A stretch of DNA of 64,000 nucleotides, taken from Cunninghamia lanceolata (lineage: Eukaryota > Streptophyta > Pinopsida > Cupressales > Cupressaceae). Numbering within the stretch: position 1 is the stretch's first letter; every line of letters begins with the position of its first letter. Made by a program: the position numbers and the translations under genes. Below, in pieces: positions 1-11,278 of the stretch. Location of the stretch: NCBI GenBank assembly GCA_027924645.1, contig BSBN01000213.1, forward strand, positions 35,156,501 to 35,220,500, written 5' to 3'. Below the pieces are notes generated by a model. It was given only the letters and a program-made list of their open reading frames with translations. It did no database searches and was not told the DNA's origin.

Positions 1-430
1 GGAAGTTGTAGTAGCATCATCAGGAGGTTTCGAGGAACCGGATGAACAATATCATGATGCTGTTACTTGTATCGTCGGGCAGTGGAGCATCGAAGGCAAG
101 TTGTTGAAGTGCAACGTCATCAGGATATTTGGAGCAACCGGATATTTGGATATCCTGCTGACGAAGGTGATATTGAATATCATGATGATGCCGCTTGTAT
201 TTGGCACCCGATGAACAGTGCAACCGGAGGATGTTTGCGCCCGTTGATTATCATGATGATGATGATAGGCGACAAACGGAGGAGGTAAATAGTAGTCGAC
301 AGGAGGATATTTGCGATCATCCGAAATATGATGATGCTGTTGAAATGTGATGATGCTGTTGGTGTCTCTAGGAAATATGATGATGATGTTCAGCCGATAG
401 AGAATTTTATCATGCTGTTTGTATTGTTGG
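1..430 (-). repeat. fragment resembling a reverse-oriented LTR U3
   Basis: The minus strand is rich in ATCATCAT, ATATCCTGATGACG and CATCCTCC words of the kind that fill the U3 of the LTR at 9,548-12,762. Only half sites of TGACGTCA are present. No open frame is convincing; the short ones are by-products of GAT/CAT repetition. I read it as an old LTR fragment in inverse orientation, cut by the window edge. The relation is by word content only, not a base-by-base alignment. Confidence 0.35.
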
Positions 431-1479
431 CTACTCCTTCCTGTTAGTTAGCCTCCGTTGCGTCCCACTCTGCATCACAACCCATCTAGGACACACAACC
501 ATTCTTACACAAAGCTCCATTGTAATGGTTTATAACTGTATAGTCTTCAACTTGTGATTTCCCTATGACATGTATCCACTATTCCTTTGCTAATCAACAC
601 TTTGGCGGGATTCACTATTTCCTCCAAAGTCCAAGTTCATTAAGGAGACCAAACCAACATTCATGGCCATTTAATTCCATCCTTAATGATGCATGGCAAT
701 GGAAATATCACCCACTGAGTTCTACATAGTGTTGTTTTGTGTAGTGGAGTTCAATGGAGCTATATCAAAAAACCTATATGCTAGACTCCAACTATTGGAA
801 GAAGAAGTAATGGTGCCAAAATTATTGACATACCACATCCTCCTTAACTAGACTACAAATCTTCATCTCTACTTTTGGAGGAAATATACAATAATGGGTA
901 GGGAATTCTTTATAAATACTAGCAAGTGTGCTCATTCATAGGTTAGATGATGCTTTCTATAGTTGAGCTATTGAGCTTGATGTAAGAGTTGATTTTCAGG
1001 TTGAGTGACTGGTAGGTTGAGCTTTTGATCTTAATGTTTGATCTCAATCTTGACTTCTTTAGAGCTATATAGGGGAGCCTCTATGTATGTTTCTAGAGGA
1101 GTTGTATTTATGTAATCATTAACTGATAAATGAAATTAATAAGAAGCAAGCTATTGTCCCAGTGGTTCTAGGCCTTATCTTTATTCATCATTAACAATTA
1201 TATGTGTATGTATTTTTGTTGATCATTGTATCTTCTCTAATTCTCAAGACTTATCTATTTAGCATGTGCCTATTTTATTCTTTATTTTATTTTTGCAATC
1301 TCTTCCCTTGTCCTTAAATTTACTTTAGGCTTAGCGTAGGACAAATAAAGAGTGGGCCTTCTAATCTATAAATTGAATTGTTGTCACATCCACGCTAGCT
1401 TTTATTTCTATTATTGGTGGATCTCACATGGCATGACTACTCATTAGAACCAATGGAACCTAGCCTCCATCAATAGTTT
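431..1479 (+). mobile_element. decayed LTR of Ty3 element A (3' portion, 5' end undefined)
   Basis: There is no gene here. A TATA-like CTATATAGGGG lies at about 1,065-1,075, followed by a short transcribed-type stretch with AATGAAATTAATAAG at about 1,130 that could serve in polyadenylation. The stretch ends just before a primer-binding-like site at 1,480. This is the expected order U3-R-U5-PBS upstream of the gag remnant at 1.9 kb. The left end of the LTR could not be found and no second copy is in the window, so the LTR call is inference from position. Confidence 0.4.
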
Positions 1480-1503
1480 TTGGTAGACCTAGTGGGACTC
1501 AAA
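1480..1503 (+). promoter_or_regulatory. decayed primer-binding site of element A
   Basis: TTGGTAGACCTAGTGGGACT matches the better preserved PBS at 49,548 (TTGGCACGCCCGGTGGGACC) with only a handful of differences, mostly transitions, and is followed by CAAA in both. In Ty3 elements the PBS directly follows the 5' LTR and pairs with a tRNA 3' end to prime minus-strand DNA. Its position upstream of gag fits. Confidence 0.45.
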
Positions 1504-1914
1504 CCCTTTCCAAATTTGTAAGCCTGATCCTAAACTTGAACTTGTACTACACAAAGATAGGTGAGACTTGGATTGCTTAGTTCTTCTCATCACCTAGTGA
1601 CCCTGTCTAAGGACCTAACTTTAAAATTAACTAGAATGCCTATGACCCTAGGAACCACCACAAGATCCACTGTAAGAGTCAATCCATGAATCCTTGTACA
1701 AACCCTCACACTCATTTCAAAAAGAAGACCTCAAACTACACATCATCTGTAAACCCAAACTCAACAAGATAATTCTACAATGGTTGCTCAACCACCTCCA
1801 TGATTTTTCCCACCATGGAACACCAAAGTTCCCCTTATTCCTCTAGTACTATCCACCTTATGGGGACCCATCTCAAATACTACATTGTATTCCCTGTCGC
1901 ACTTCACAACTAAA

Positions 1915-2644
1915 GATTCAATAACCCCTATAGAACATTTGCATGATATTGTGAACCATTACACTATTCACAATATCGAAGAAGAAAATATTGCACTTAG
2001 ACTACTTGCTACTTCACTCAAAGCTTAGGCACTTGAATGGTACCAATCACTGGCTCCTCTATCAATAGTGGATTGGGATCAATTTGTTCCAATCATTGAT
2101 TTATAAGACTCAACCTCATTGTTAAAATAACTCACCACCATAAAGAGGGATCCTATGGAAATGCTCGAAGAATTCAACAATAGGTTTCAAAAAATATGGA
2201 AATAAATACCTCTAGAGTTCCATCCTACCTTAGGAATGAACATAGATCTATTACTTGAAGGCTATAGATTCTAAGATAGCCATGATAGATAAGTTAAAAG
2301 GAAAAAAAAACCCTTCTAGATGTATATGGCAAATTGCAACTTCTAAGAATGATCTAATCTAGATTAGGAGGTTGGATCCTCATCCACCCATACCTTTGTT
2401 CCCCAATATACACCCTCCATATCATTCCTAGCTTGTAGAAAAACTAAAAAATGTTCTTTCCATGAATCTTATCCTTGCTAGACCACCAGTTGAATACCAC
2501 TTTTCTAAACTATTAGCTCTAAGTGAGATTGATGAAATGATAAGTTTGTTAAAAAGTGTATCTAATGAGGTCATTACCCTTAAGAGACAAAAAAATAATG
2601 GGCTTGGATTTCCATATCCCAACAAACAACATCCCCAAGTTTAG
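1915..2644 (+). pseudogene. gag remnant of element A
   Basis: A retrotransposon gag (capsid) domain is recognisable between about 1,920 and 2,330. A helical stretch leads to the hallmark ALEWYQSL (usual family form A..W(Y/F).SLP) near 2,030, then DWDQFVPIID, and LEEFNNRFQKIWK near 2,165-2,205. Stops (TAG, TAA) interrupt it several times. The open stretch 2,462-2,644 downstream is probably the C-terminal part, but it has no recognisable zinc knuckle. Capsid proteins of this family build the cytoplasmic virus-like particle; this copy cannot. Confidence 0.6.
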
Positions 2645-3599
2645 CAATACAACCATTAAGCTAATAATGGTCATAATCCTATTCAAAATGGCTAATGTTT
2701 TTAATAAAAAATCATCTTACTAGACAAATAGATAAACTAACTAGCTTCACAATCGACTAATCCTAGTGGAATAGCCCCTGTAGTAAATTCCATACAATCA
2801 TAATAGAGAGTTAGTTGTCACCCAGAACAACTACCAACAAGAAGCAACTATTTGGTTCCACCCATGCTCCACACCACATACTATTAGTCCATGTCTAAGA
2901 AACTTCCATGCCTAGTTTCCCTCTCAGTCTAGCTAGAATTCAAATAAGTAATCACTTACCTGTGGAAAAGCTCTACTTGGAACAATAGGCATCAAAGTAA
3001 ACATTAATGACTTGGGAAGATTGTGAATCCTACATAGTAACTAAACCCTCCTCAAGCATGATGAAATAATATATGTGCTTTGAGTACCAGACAAGGGCAA
3101 AAAAGAAGGCACTAGAGGCCTGAACACAATATAAGCAACCAACACCTACAAAATGAAGAAATGAAGAAGCCTTGCTATTTGGTGGACCCAAAACCTCCAC
3201 TTCCAGGCTTGTGGACCCAATTGGTGCAAAGATTAATGAACTTGGATCTATTAGACAACCAAAACCACAACATAAAAAGTAGAGTGACACTCCCTCTGGT
3301 AGAGAAACTAAGAGTACATTGGGCACCTAATGTAATAAAGTCCATATAGTATGAAGGATCCTTCAACATTCTATACCAATTGAAGAAACCTACAACCAAT
3401 ATGCTACTATGGGAGGTGTTCTTAATTCCTAAGAAAATGAAAATGTTGGGGGAAGCTCTAAAGAAATAGAATATGGAAAGCATGCAAAGACACCAAGTCG
3501 TAGACATGCTAGAACAATCAAGCCTCCACATGCCATTTTGCAAGTGGTAGGAAATAGGGTAAGATAAATCCAAATCCATTTTACTTAACATTCATTCAT

Positions 3600-3960
3600 T
3601 AAGATAAATTTTTCTATAATTGCATGGTAGACTCAAGCTCTAACATAGATCTATAATTCATATCCAATGAACCTACTACTATAGGAGTTGTTTAATTAGA
3701 TGAACCTTGGTAAAAGCTATTGAAATGGTTTAAGAACATATCCTTTTCCCTCTAGGATTTCCCTAATATTGAAGTGTTGCAAGACATATCCATAATAGAA
3801 GTGCCCGTCGCATTCAATATATGCCTCTCTAGAGATTTCATTGCCAAAATAGAGGATTACCTCTCACTTGATTATAGTCATATGTTCTCACTACAAGATA
3901 TGGAACTCACATGAAAATCCATTTTAAACCCCTCAATATGATTCATATCAAAACCAAGCT
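3600..3960 (+). pseudogene. aspartic protease remnant of element A
   Basis: At about 3,620 the translation reads NCMVDSSSN, against NCMVDSGASAN in the intact element (15,190). The catalytic Asp-Ser-Gly signature has therefore become Asp-Ser-Ser. Downstream, FNICLSRDFIAKIEDYLSLDYSHM corresponds to the C-terminal part of the protease domain and the following conserved linker. Several stops interrupt it. The stretch 2,645-3,600 between gag and this domain contains only short interrupted frames that I could not assign. Confidence 0.55.
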
Positions 3961-4151
3961 TGCAATTCATAGAGAGTCATCCCACTCCTTTGTCATAGAA
4001 GAGGGATTATTCCTTGCAAAGACATATGACTCCATTGATGAGGTTCATGTTGCCAATCAAATATCAAATGAAGAAAATGACACTTAGTGGTCATCAATAG
4101 AGAGAGGATATTCTCCATCAATTATTTGAGGAAACTAGTCTAAGAACACAC

Positions 4152-4700
4152 ATGATTCATGAAGAAGCTCCATTGATCCTAGAGATCATAAAAGAGAAAG
4201 AGGGTGCTTTAATATGGAAGTTGTATCTTGATGGTGCATACTACAAAATAGGCATTAACATTGGAGTTCATCTAGTATCACCACAAGGAGAAAGATTTAT
4301 ACAATCCTATAGGCAACAATTCAAGTGCACTAGAAATATAGTAGAATATGAAGCCTTGGTGCAAGGTCTAATCTTCATGGAAAAGAAAGACATTAAGTTG
4401 TTACAAATTTATGGAGATTTAGAGCTGGTAATCAAGAAATTTAGATCACAAAGTGAAGCCAATAAGACCTTAATGAAGGCATATAAGCACCATGTATGGG
4501 ATCTAATTGAGTATTTTGACACAATCAAATTGTAGTCCATTCCCTAGAATAAGAACATTGAAGGAAACATAATGGACTTGATAAGATCCCAATTTGACCT
4601 AGTCATAGACCTTCTAAAGAATAAAGACATTGTAAAATTAGTGATCAAACCTTTCATGCTTGACAACCAATCTCATTGGATGGTATTCCATAATGATGAA
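4152..4700 (+). pseudogene. archaeal-type RNase H remnant, upstream of RT (element A)
   Basis: A 127-codon open stretch carries the features of the plant/archaeal RNase H fold. These are W-(K)-LYLDGA with the first catalytic Asp near residue 27, the glycine-rich hairpin followed by VSPQGE, VEYEAL with the catalytic Glu, and YGDLELV (usually DSELV) with the next Asp. The last catalytic region is lost behind a TAG. It sits between protease and RT, whereas the ordinary Ty3 RNase H follows RT. The enzyme normally removes RNA from RNA-DNA hybrids in reverse transcription. The copy is dead. Confidence 0.75.
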
Positions 4701-4829
4701 CATATTTCCAACTTCCTCTAACATGCAAATGAGTTCATTGAAGAATTGACTCCCAAGATTGAGGAAGCCTATAGAGACTAGATAATGCAGGTGAAATGAA
4801 ATAGGCTCCCTATTGGAATGATAACTTTA

Positions 4830-6290
4830 GAAGGTAGCCTAGATGACTCCTATAGAGATAAGAGAAAGATGAAGGTAGATAAAAAGGACCATAGGGATAT
4901 AGAGATATCTCTAGGAAGAATTGTGAAACTATCCAAAGTTTTTTCTAAAGAAGCGAATAAATTCTTGATTGACCTCTACACTACTTACAACTAGGTCATG
5001 GCCTAGGACTATGAAGGATTGAAAGGATAACACAAATAGGTTATGTAACACACATTTGAGCTAAGAATAGAGATCAAACTATTGAGATAGAAGAAAAGGC
5101 TAGTTAATCTAAAGATTGAGCCAATCATGAAATAGGAGCTCACTAAATTGGTAAAATCAAATTATCTAATCAAGAATTCAACTTGGGTATCCAACTTGGT
5201 ACCTGCTAGAAAAAAGAATGGAGAAATATGGCTTTATTTTGAATTTAGGGACTTGAACAAAGCATCACTCAAATATCATTACCCATTACCTTGTATGGAT
5301 CAAATCTTGCTAATGGTGGTTGGTTCTAATAGATTCACCATGTTAGATGGATTCTTAGGCTTCAACCAAATTCTAGTGAAAGAAGAAGATCAACACAAAA
5401 TGGTATTTACCACAAAATGGGGTACTTTTTCCTACCAAACAATGCCTTTTTGGATAACTAATTCTGGAACAACATTTTAGTGAGCAATGGACATTGCCTT
5501 CAAGGATTTAATCAATAAAATAATATTAATTTACCTTGATGATCTTATAGTGTTCTCCAAAAAAAGGGACCATTTTGACCATCTAGAGAAAGTATTTCAA
5601 ATATGTCAACAATTTGGAATCTCCCTCAACCCAAAAAATGCGTATTTGGTGTACCTCAAGGGAATTGCTCAGACATGTGGTCTTTAAGGATGACATAGCC
5701 ATTGATCCTAAATGAATCTAGACCATCCTTGATCTTTTACTCCCTAACACAAAGAGTCTGCAATCTTTCTTGAGAAAGCTAAAATTTGTCAAGAAATTCA
5801 TAACTAACTTTGTAGGTATCATCTGCCAAATTACCTTGATGCTCAAAGGAATCAACAATTCAAGTGGATTGAGGAGGGAAAATAAGCCTTTGAATAAATC
5901 AAACAAACCATTGCAAAAGAACCAATGCTCACCAATCAAGACTTCTCCTAGGATTCCATTCTATATGTATATGGAGAAGCGAGCATAGATATAGTGTTAA
6001 CACAAAAGGATGGAAAAGAAGAGGTAGGTGAACACCCTATTGCATTATTTAGCTAGACACTTAAGGATGCTAGCAAGAAAGATAATTTTGTGGGAAAATA
6101 AGCTTATGATCTATTGAAAGGGATGAAGAATTTCAATCACATATTATTTTCTAATTAAATCAATGTTATGGTAATCCACTCTAGCATAAGATAATACATC
6201 TTGGGTGGTGAAATAAATAAAAAAGAGCCAATTAATGTTAGATTCTATGAGAAGCAAGAATAGAGCCAGGATTTGATGTTGGTCATAGAT
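4830..6290 (+). pseudogene. reverse transcriptase / RNase H remnant (element A)
   Basis: RT motifs occur in order: NSTWVSNLVPARKKNG (about 5,165), YFEFRDLNKAS (the usual catalytic VDFR Asp is Glu), PLPCMDQIL, MLDGFLGFNQ, FTTKWGTFSYQTMPF, then IYLDDLIVFSKK with the YLDD active site near 5,530. A two-stop interruption lies at about 5,478. After a frame change, RKLKFVKKFITNF (about 5,775) is the connection region, and degraded RNase H follows to about 6,290. The copy is inactive because of stops, frameshifts and the altered catalytic residue. Integrase is missing, cut off by the copia LTR. Confidence 0.85.
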
Positions 6291-6309
6291 TACATACACT
6301 CTAGTCTAC

Positions 6310-6864
6310 AAATGATCAAAGATAAAAATAGAGGAATGGAGAGAGAATCCTAAAAGAGAGAAAATAAGAGACAACTGCAAGAGAATTTGAGAATGCTCAC
6401 ATTACTCTCATTGGCTAGTTACCGAAATAGTTAAGGTGAGAGGAGAGTGTTGTATATATAAAAAATAATGGGCAAATACATCCAAGAGGTGTAATAACTC
6501 CAACTACCCAAAATAGGCAGAAGTTTTACTTACTTGGTAAATACCAAAACATGTGGCATAACCTCCTCAAGTAAAGACATAAAAGAGGTTATGAGAGGTG
6601 GTATATAAAGCCAAAAGAGGGTGTGAAACCCAACTACCCCATAACCTACTCAGGTAAAGACAGAATAGTGGTTATGAGAGGTGGCACAATAAGCCAAAAG
6701 AAGGCATGTAACTCAACTACCCATGTGTGGGAGAGAGTAACACATGTAGCTGATGTATTTCACCACGTGTCCTCATATTAACCACATCTAATAAACCTAA
6801 GCAAACTTAATAATGTGTAGGAAAAAGAAACATCCCTAAGGAAAATAAAAATCCTACACTAAAA
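6310..6864 (-). mobile_element. 3' LTR of the minus-strand copia element
   Basis: On the minus strand the copia pol stop (7,025) is followed by about 150 noncoding bases, then a purine tract ending AAGGGGGG (rc of 6,865-6,873). That is the place where plus-strand priming defines the LTR start. The LTR is therefore expected to start at 6,864 and run left. The left limit is set only by the end of recognisable Ty3 pol at about 6,310. It holds an 83-bp direct duplication. No second copia LTR is seen at the other end, so terminal identity cannot be tested. Confidence 0.55.
6557..6722. repeat. 83-bp tandem duplication inside the copia LTR
   Basis: Two units beginning CATAACCT(C/A)CTCA(A/G)GTAAAGACA start at 6,557 and 6,640 and share most positions, both ending in CAACTACCC. 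The preceding stretch (from about 6,500) also holds a partial, more diverged copy of the CAACTACCC end. Confidence 0.7.
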
Positions 6865-6873
6865 CCCCCCTTA
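6865..6873 (-). promoter_or_regulatory. polypurine tract of the copia element
   Basis: On the minus strand CTTAAGGGGGG directly precedes the inferred LTR start. Copia elements use such a tract to prime plus-strand DNA synthesis. Position and composition support it; the exact cleavage point is not visible. Confidence 0.6.
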
Positions 6874-7024
6874 AGCATAGCTTAGGTGGGTGAAAAGATA
6901 TGGGTCCCAACAAATAAAGCCTAATGAGGTACCCATGTACAAAGAATTCCCTCCAAAAGAGAAGAAAGCCCCCACAAAGGAATAGCTCCCCCCCTCAAAT
7001 AGAAGAGATAGTGACAACAAAGGA

Positions 7025-9547
7025 CTAAGAAGCCCCTCCTAAAGTAAACACTGGCCTCACCCTTAGCAAAGATCGCAGATGAAGGAACTTGCTTTTAATG
7101 AAGGATTTGGTGAATATGTTTGCAATCTACTTTGATGTCTAAATGTACTTGAGATCAATGATGTTTGCATGAATCAACTCTCGAATGTAGTGCATAGGTA
7201 TCTCAATGTGTTTTGTCCACTAGTGATGGAATGGATTCTTTGATATTTGTATTTCTCTCTAATTATCACAAAAGATTTTCTAAATGAAATGCCAAACTTA
7301 ATGAGAATATTCTGAAGCCAGATGGCCTTAGTGGTGGCATTAGTTGTCCCTTGATACTCAACCTCTATAGATGAAAGAGTATTTGTAGACTATTTCTTTC
7401 TCAACCAACAAAGTGGACCAGAACCAAGTGAAAAGTAATACCCTGAAGTAGACTTGTGATCCTAAGAATTGCCTGCTCAATCTGAATTTGTGTATCCCAC
7501 CAAGTTCAAATCCACACCCGCTGCATAGTGAATCCCATAGTTGTGAGTGCCCTAAACATAGTGGAGAACTGAGAGACCATACCCATGACATATGAAATGT
7601 CAGGCCTCGTGTGAGTCATATAGATGAGACTCCCAACAAGTTGTTGGTATGAAGTGCAATCAACCAAGGGTGAAGAACACTTAGCCTCAAGTTTGATCCC
7701 TGAGAGAAATGGAGTTGGTGTAGGCTTACAGTCAAGCATGTGAAATTTGGAGAGCATGTCAAGTGTGTACTTGGGTTGTGCCATGAATATACTTGAAGAT
7801 GATTGAGTGATCTTAATCCCTAAGAATTAGTGCAAAAGACCCAAGTTTGACATCAAAAATTGATCATGTAGAGCAATTTTCACTACTTTGATGATGGTTG
7901 AATGACTCCCTATGATCAACAAGTCATCGACATAGAGAACCAGAAATGCCAGAGTATCATCCTGCTATAGAATGTAGATGTTCGGATCAAAATGGCATCG
8001 AGTGAACCCAACTAATAGAAGGAAGGAGTCCATATTGGTATACTAGGCCCGAGGAGCCTATTTGAGGCCATAGAGAGACTTCCAAAGATGACAAACAATC
8101 CATGTAAGTTTCCTCCTGAAGGTTACCATGAAGAAAAGAACTCTTCACATCTATCTAATGAATTTCCCAATGAGGGGTTGTAGCTATAGCAAGGACAAGT
8201 CTGATGGAATTCATTTTGGCTACTGGTGCAAAAGTCTCAGAGTAGTCAATCTCGGGCACCTGGGAGAATCCTTTTGTGACCAAGTAAGCCTTATGCTTGT
8301 CAACCAACCCATCTATTGTAAATTTTGTTTGATAGATCCACTTGCATTGAACAAGTTTTCTTCTCTCAGGAAGGACTAAATCCCAAGTGTGATACCTTTC
8401 CAAGAAACTAAACTCTTCCTGCATTGTTGCATCCCACTTGGGGACACCAGAAGATTCTTGAAAAATCCATGGATCGGAAGCTGAAGCAACAAAGAGATGT
8501 GGAGCCTATTGAAATTGTGACCTAGTTCTTTGAGTATCTGAAGGACCACCAACCTAATCACTTGCTGAATGCAAAGTCTGATAAGCCCAAAGAGGCCCTA
8601 TGGTAGGAGAATCTAGAGGAGAATCATCAACCTTTAAATGATGACTAGGAGGAGAGGGTGGAGCCTCATCATCACTATCACCATCTATAATGGAGGAAGA
8701 AGACTCCTCATTATGATTAGGAGGATTAAGATCCTCTGAAGAACTATCATCATGTTGTAATGTCTCCAATGTGATTGTTGATGGAGAAGTGGTAAGAGAA
8801 GAACTAGAAGAGTCCTCAAAATGAACACTCCTTTCCATGAACAACTCATTTGTGGTAGGATGGAGAAGCATGTAGCCCTTGACACTGTCAGCGTACCCAA
8901 CAATTATGCAAGGCTTTCTCTATGGATCCATAGCCTTGCATTTCTCTACTGGAATGTGGGCCCATGTAGTAGAACCAAACACTTGAAAGTGCTTAACTGT
9001 GGGTTTGCGACTAGTCCAAACTTAGAAAGGAGTTACCCCCTTCACAACTTTGTGAGTAACCTGATTCTGGATATAAAACACAGTTGATGGCCTCTGCCCA
9101 ATACTGAGGTTCAATAGACCTAGAGTGAATCATACATTTGGCCATCTCTTTCAAGGACTTGTTCTTTCATTCTGTAACACCATTTTGCTATGGACTATAG
9201 GAAACTGTGTGTTGAAGATCAATGCCCTCTAAAGCACAAACTGCTTAAACCTATGGTTGACATATTCTCCTCCATTATTTGTACGCAAAATCTTGATGGC
9301 CTTCCCTAACTGTTTCTCTACAAAAAAATTAATGTCCTAAAAAGACTCAAAGACCTCAGACTTTTGCTTGAGAAAATACATCCAAGTATATCTAGAAATA
9401 TCATCAATGAATGCCAAAACATATATAGTCTTGTTGAAAGAAGGATGTGGAAATGGTCCTGCCAAGTCACTATGTACTAACTCAAGAAGCTGTGTAGCCC
9501 TCCATACTTTGCCTGTCATATTTTTCCTCTGGATGCTTATCGAGAAT
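7025..9547 (-). pseudogene. Ty1/copia pol: integrase, RT and RNase H (downstream part)
   Basis: Read on the minus strand, the integrase core comes first (about 9,547-9,050): RATQLLELVHSDLAGPF gives the first catalytic Asp and FIDDISRYTWMYFL follows. A Ser/Pro/Asp-rich integrase tail lies at about 8,870-8,560. The RT (about 8,424-7,860) has KWIYQTKF, TFAPVAKMNSIR and the YVDD active site at 7,923-7,934. The copia RNase H (about 7,784-7,100) has TPTPFLSG, YQQLVGSLIYMTHTRPDISY and STSGYYFSL. The frame ends at 7,025-7,027. Several stops and frameshifts, including an extra base at about 9,528, make it inactive. The 5' part of the same pol lies beyond 23,831. Confidence 0.9.
9543..9547. repeat. target-site duplication GAATG, left copy
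   Basis: GAATG immediately precedes the TG of the 5' LTR and is repeated at 23,827-23,831 immediately after the 3' LTR. Five bases is the normal length for Ty3 integrase. Joining the flanks with one GAATG gives a copia reading frame that is open across the site. Confidence 0.92.
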
Positions 9548-9566
9548 GTGTTGTGATGTTCACAAC
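9548..9566 (+). repeat. LTR-tip inverted repeat
   Basis: TGTTGTG-ATGTT-CACAACA is a perfect 7-bp inverted repeat at the extreme 5' end of the LTR, followed by CGCCCCATT. The same arrangement opens the LTRs at 20,632, 61,799 and (reverse strand) 47,864. Confidence 0.85.
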
Positions 9567-10229
9567 ACGCCCCATTTTGCCCCTTAGCAAAACGAGGACC
9601 CCTACTGTCGCTTTGCTTTTTGCTTCTGCTTGTGTTTGTCTGCTTTCTGGCGGTTTGGTAAAAATGAGTCAGGTGCATCATCATCATGAAGGTCAGGATG
9701 AGGTAGGTCATCATCATGAGGTCAGTTTGTCAAAGTTCATATTTTGCTTCTGTGACCTCATATTTAGAAAGAGCTTGAAATTCCATGCAGGTTTCCCTTT
9801 TACATCACTTGAAAATTCGTCCATATGTGGAAGTTATGCACAGTCAAAGTTTTGGTCAAACCTGATAATTGCAAGTGATCATCATATTTTTATATCCTCA
9901 GTCATGTTGTCAAGGTCATCATGATCTTGATCTATCACCTGATAAAATCAAGCAGTCGAAATATCCAGACGTCAATCTTAGGTGATAGTGCCCTTTACCC
10001 GTCAAATGACCTTATGCGCATCGTGAGCATCATGTTTTGAGTGTAACCCGATATTTCATAACAACGAGCATCATGATATTTTTACATCACCTGATATTAT
10101 AATATCATGCTGATATTATAATATCACCCTGCTTAGAAAATCCACCATCTGCATATTTGCATGCGCATGTCAAAATCCTATCAGAGGGTCATCATCCTGA
10201 TCTTTCAAGGGAGGATCATATTTGCTGAT

Positions 10230-10990
10230 ATTCGCTAATATGATGATGACATCATCATATCCTCCTGATCTCCTTTTTTATATGATCATGATGATCACCC
10301 TATCTTTTAAGGGGGGGTAATACTCTCAGTAGCATGATCATATTTTAAATATCACCCTAGCGCTAACCTAATGATGACCTCAACTCATCCTCATGCTCCT
10401 AAGGCGGAATATGATGGTTACGTCATCCTGATATTCGATGAGGAGGATCATATTCCTAATGTAACCCGACATTTCATAAAGTCCTCCTGCCGAGAAATAT
10501 GACCTTTTGCAAATATCCTGATGACGTCATCCTAACCTGATAAACGAAGAAGCAAATATTAGGATGACATCATCATCACATTTCCCTTCGGCAGGATATT
10601 TTCCAAAACATGATCCGGTTCGCGAATATGATGATGACGTCATATTCTAAGTTCAACAAAAGCCCCAGATATCCTGATGATCATCATCATCCTGATCTTT
10701 CGAGAGGGTTACCTTGGCCGCAAAGGGGTCATATTACATTCACCACCTGATCATGCTCCTTAGGTGACCCGATATTACATTTATCCCCTAATCTTAACTA
10801 AACATGACGGTGACGTCATCTTTTGCATTTTAATGAAGCCCGGATATGACGATGACATCACCATCATATTCCTTTCCTCAGCAGCAGGATCATATATCAT
10901 ATCCTCCTATTTTCCTTCGACATAATGATGATGATGATTGTCATTCTTTTCCCCAGTATACAGAAGCGAAACATCCTGATGACGTCATCT
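10230..10990. promoter_or_regulatory. cluster of TGACGTCA (bZIP/CRE-type) palindromes in 5' U3
   Basis: Perfect TGACGTCA at 10,522-10,529, 10,635-10,642, 10,811-10,818 and 10,980-10,987. Close variants are TGACATCA at about 10,247 (TGACGTCA in the 3' LTR) and TTACGTCA at about 10,418. They are embedded in ATGATGA/TCATCAT sequence. TGACG is the core bound by plant TGA and other bZIP factors; whether these bind is inference. Confidence 0.75.
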
Positions 10991-11260
10991 GGACCTTTGG
11001 AAGGGGGGAGCATCATATTTCCAAAATATCATGCAGACGAAAGTTCTAAGTTTCTATCGGCATGGTTTTATCTATCGGCCAAGTTCATTTTTTCTCCCGC
11101 CGATATGAGTTGTCTTCCCGATGGATAGGTGATCGGCCAAACAGCGAACATCGGCCGAGCGATTTTTTTGACACGCCGATGGCGAATCTCACGCTGATGG
11201 GCGGGAATGTACATAGCGGTGGAGTTTTAAAGCATTTTTTGGCGCCCGTGGCATTTTTTC

Positions 11261-11278
11261 GGTCAGCGATGGTTGACC
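11261..11278. promoter_or_regulatory. inverted W-box pair (5' LTR of element B)
   Basis: GGTCAGCGATGGTTGACC holds TTGACC on the plus strand and, with one mismatch, its mirror on the minus strand. TTGAC(C/T) is the W-box bound by WRKY factors. The block is conserved in the diverged LTR at 63,486, where the inverted repeat is perfect. Confidence 0.6.

Larger units (their letters stand above)
1476..6309 (+). mobile_element. decayed Ty3/gypsy (Tat-like) element A, internal region
   Basis: The remains of one retrotransposon appear in the order PBS, gag, protease, RNase H, reverse transcriptase, start of the second RNase H. All parts are on the plus strand, spread over different frames and interrupted by many stops, most of them TAG. 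It is truncated at about 6,310, where the copia LTR begins. No integrase is left. RNase H lies upstream of RT, as in the pol copies at 16.2 kb and 53.4 kb, so the three belong to one lineage. It is the most decayed of the three. Confidence 0.85.

Noticed and set aside
3175..3591. 138-codon minus-strand frame
   Set aside because: No recognisable domain, lies opposite the decayed plus-strand gag-protease linker of element A.
9553..9924. Open frame at the LTR start with His-rich stretch, also at 20,640-21,007
   Set aside because: The His run comes from CATCATCAT words in U3. One copy begins in copia DNA, the other in the element's 3' noncoding region.
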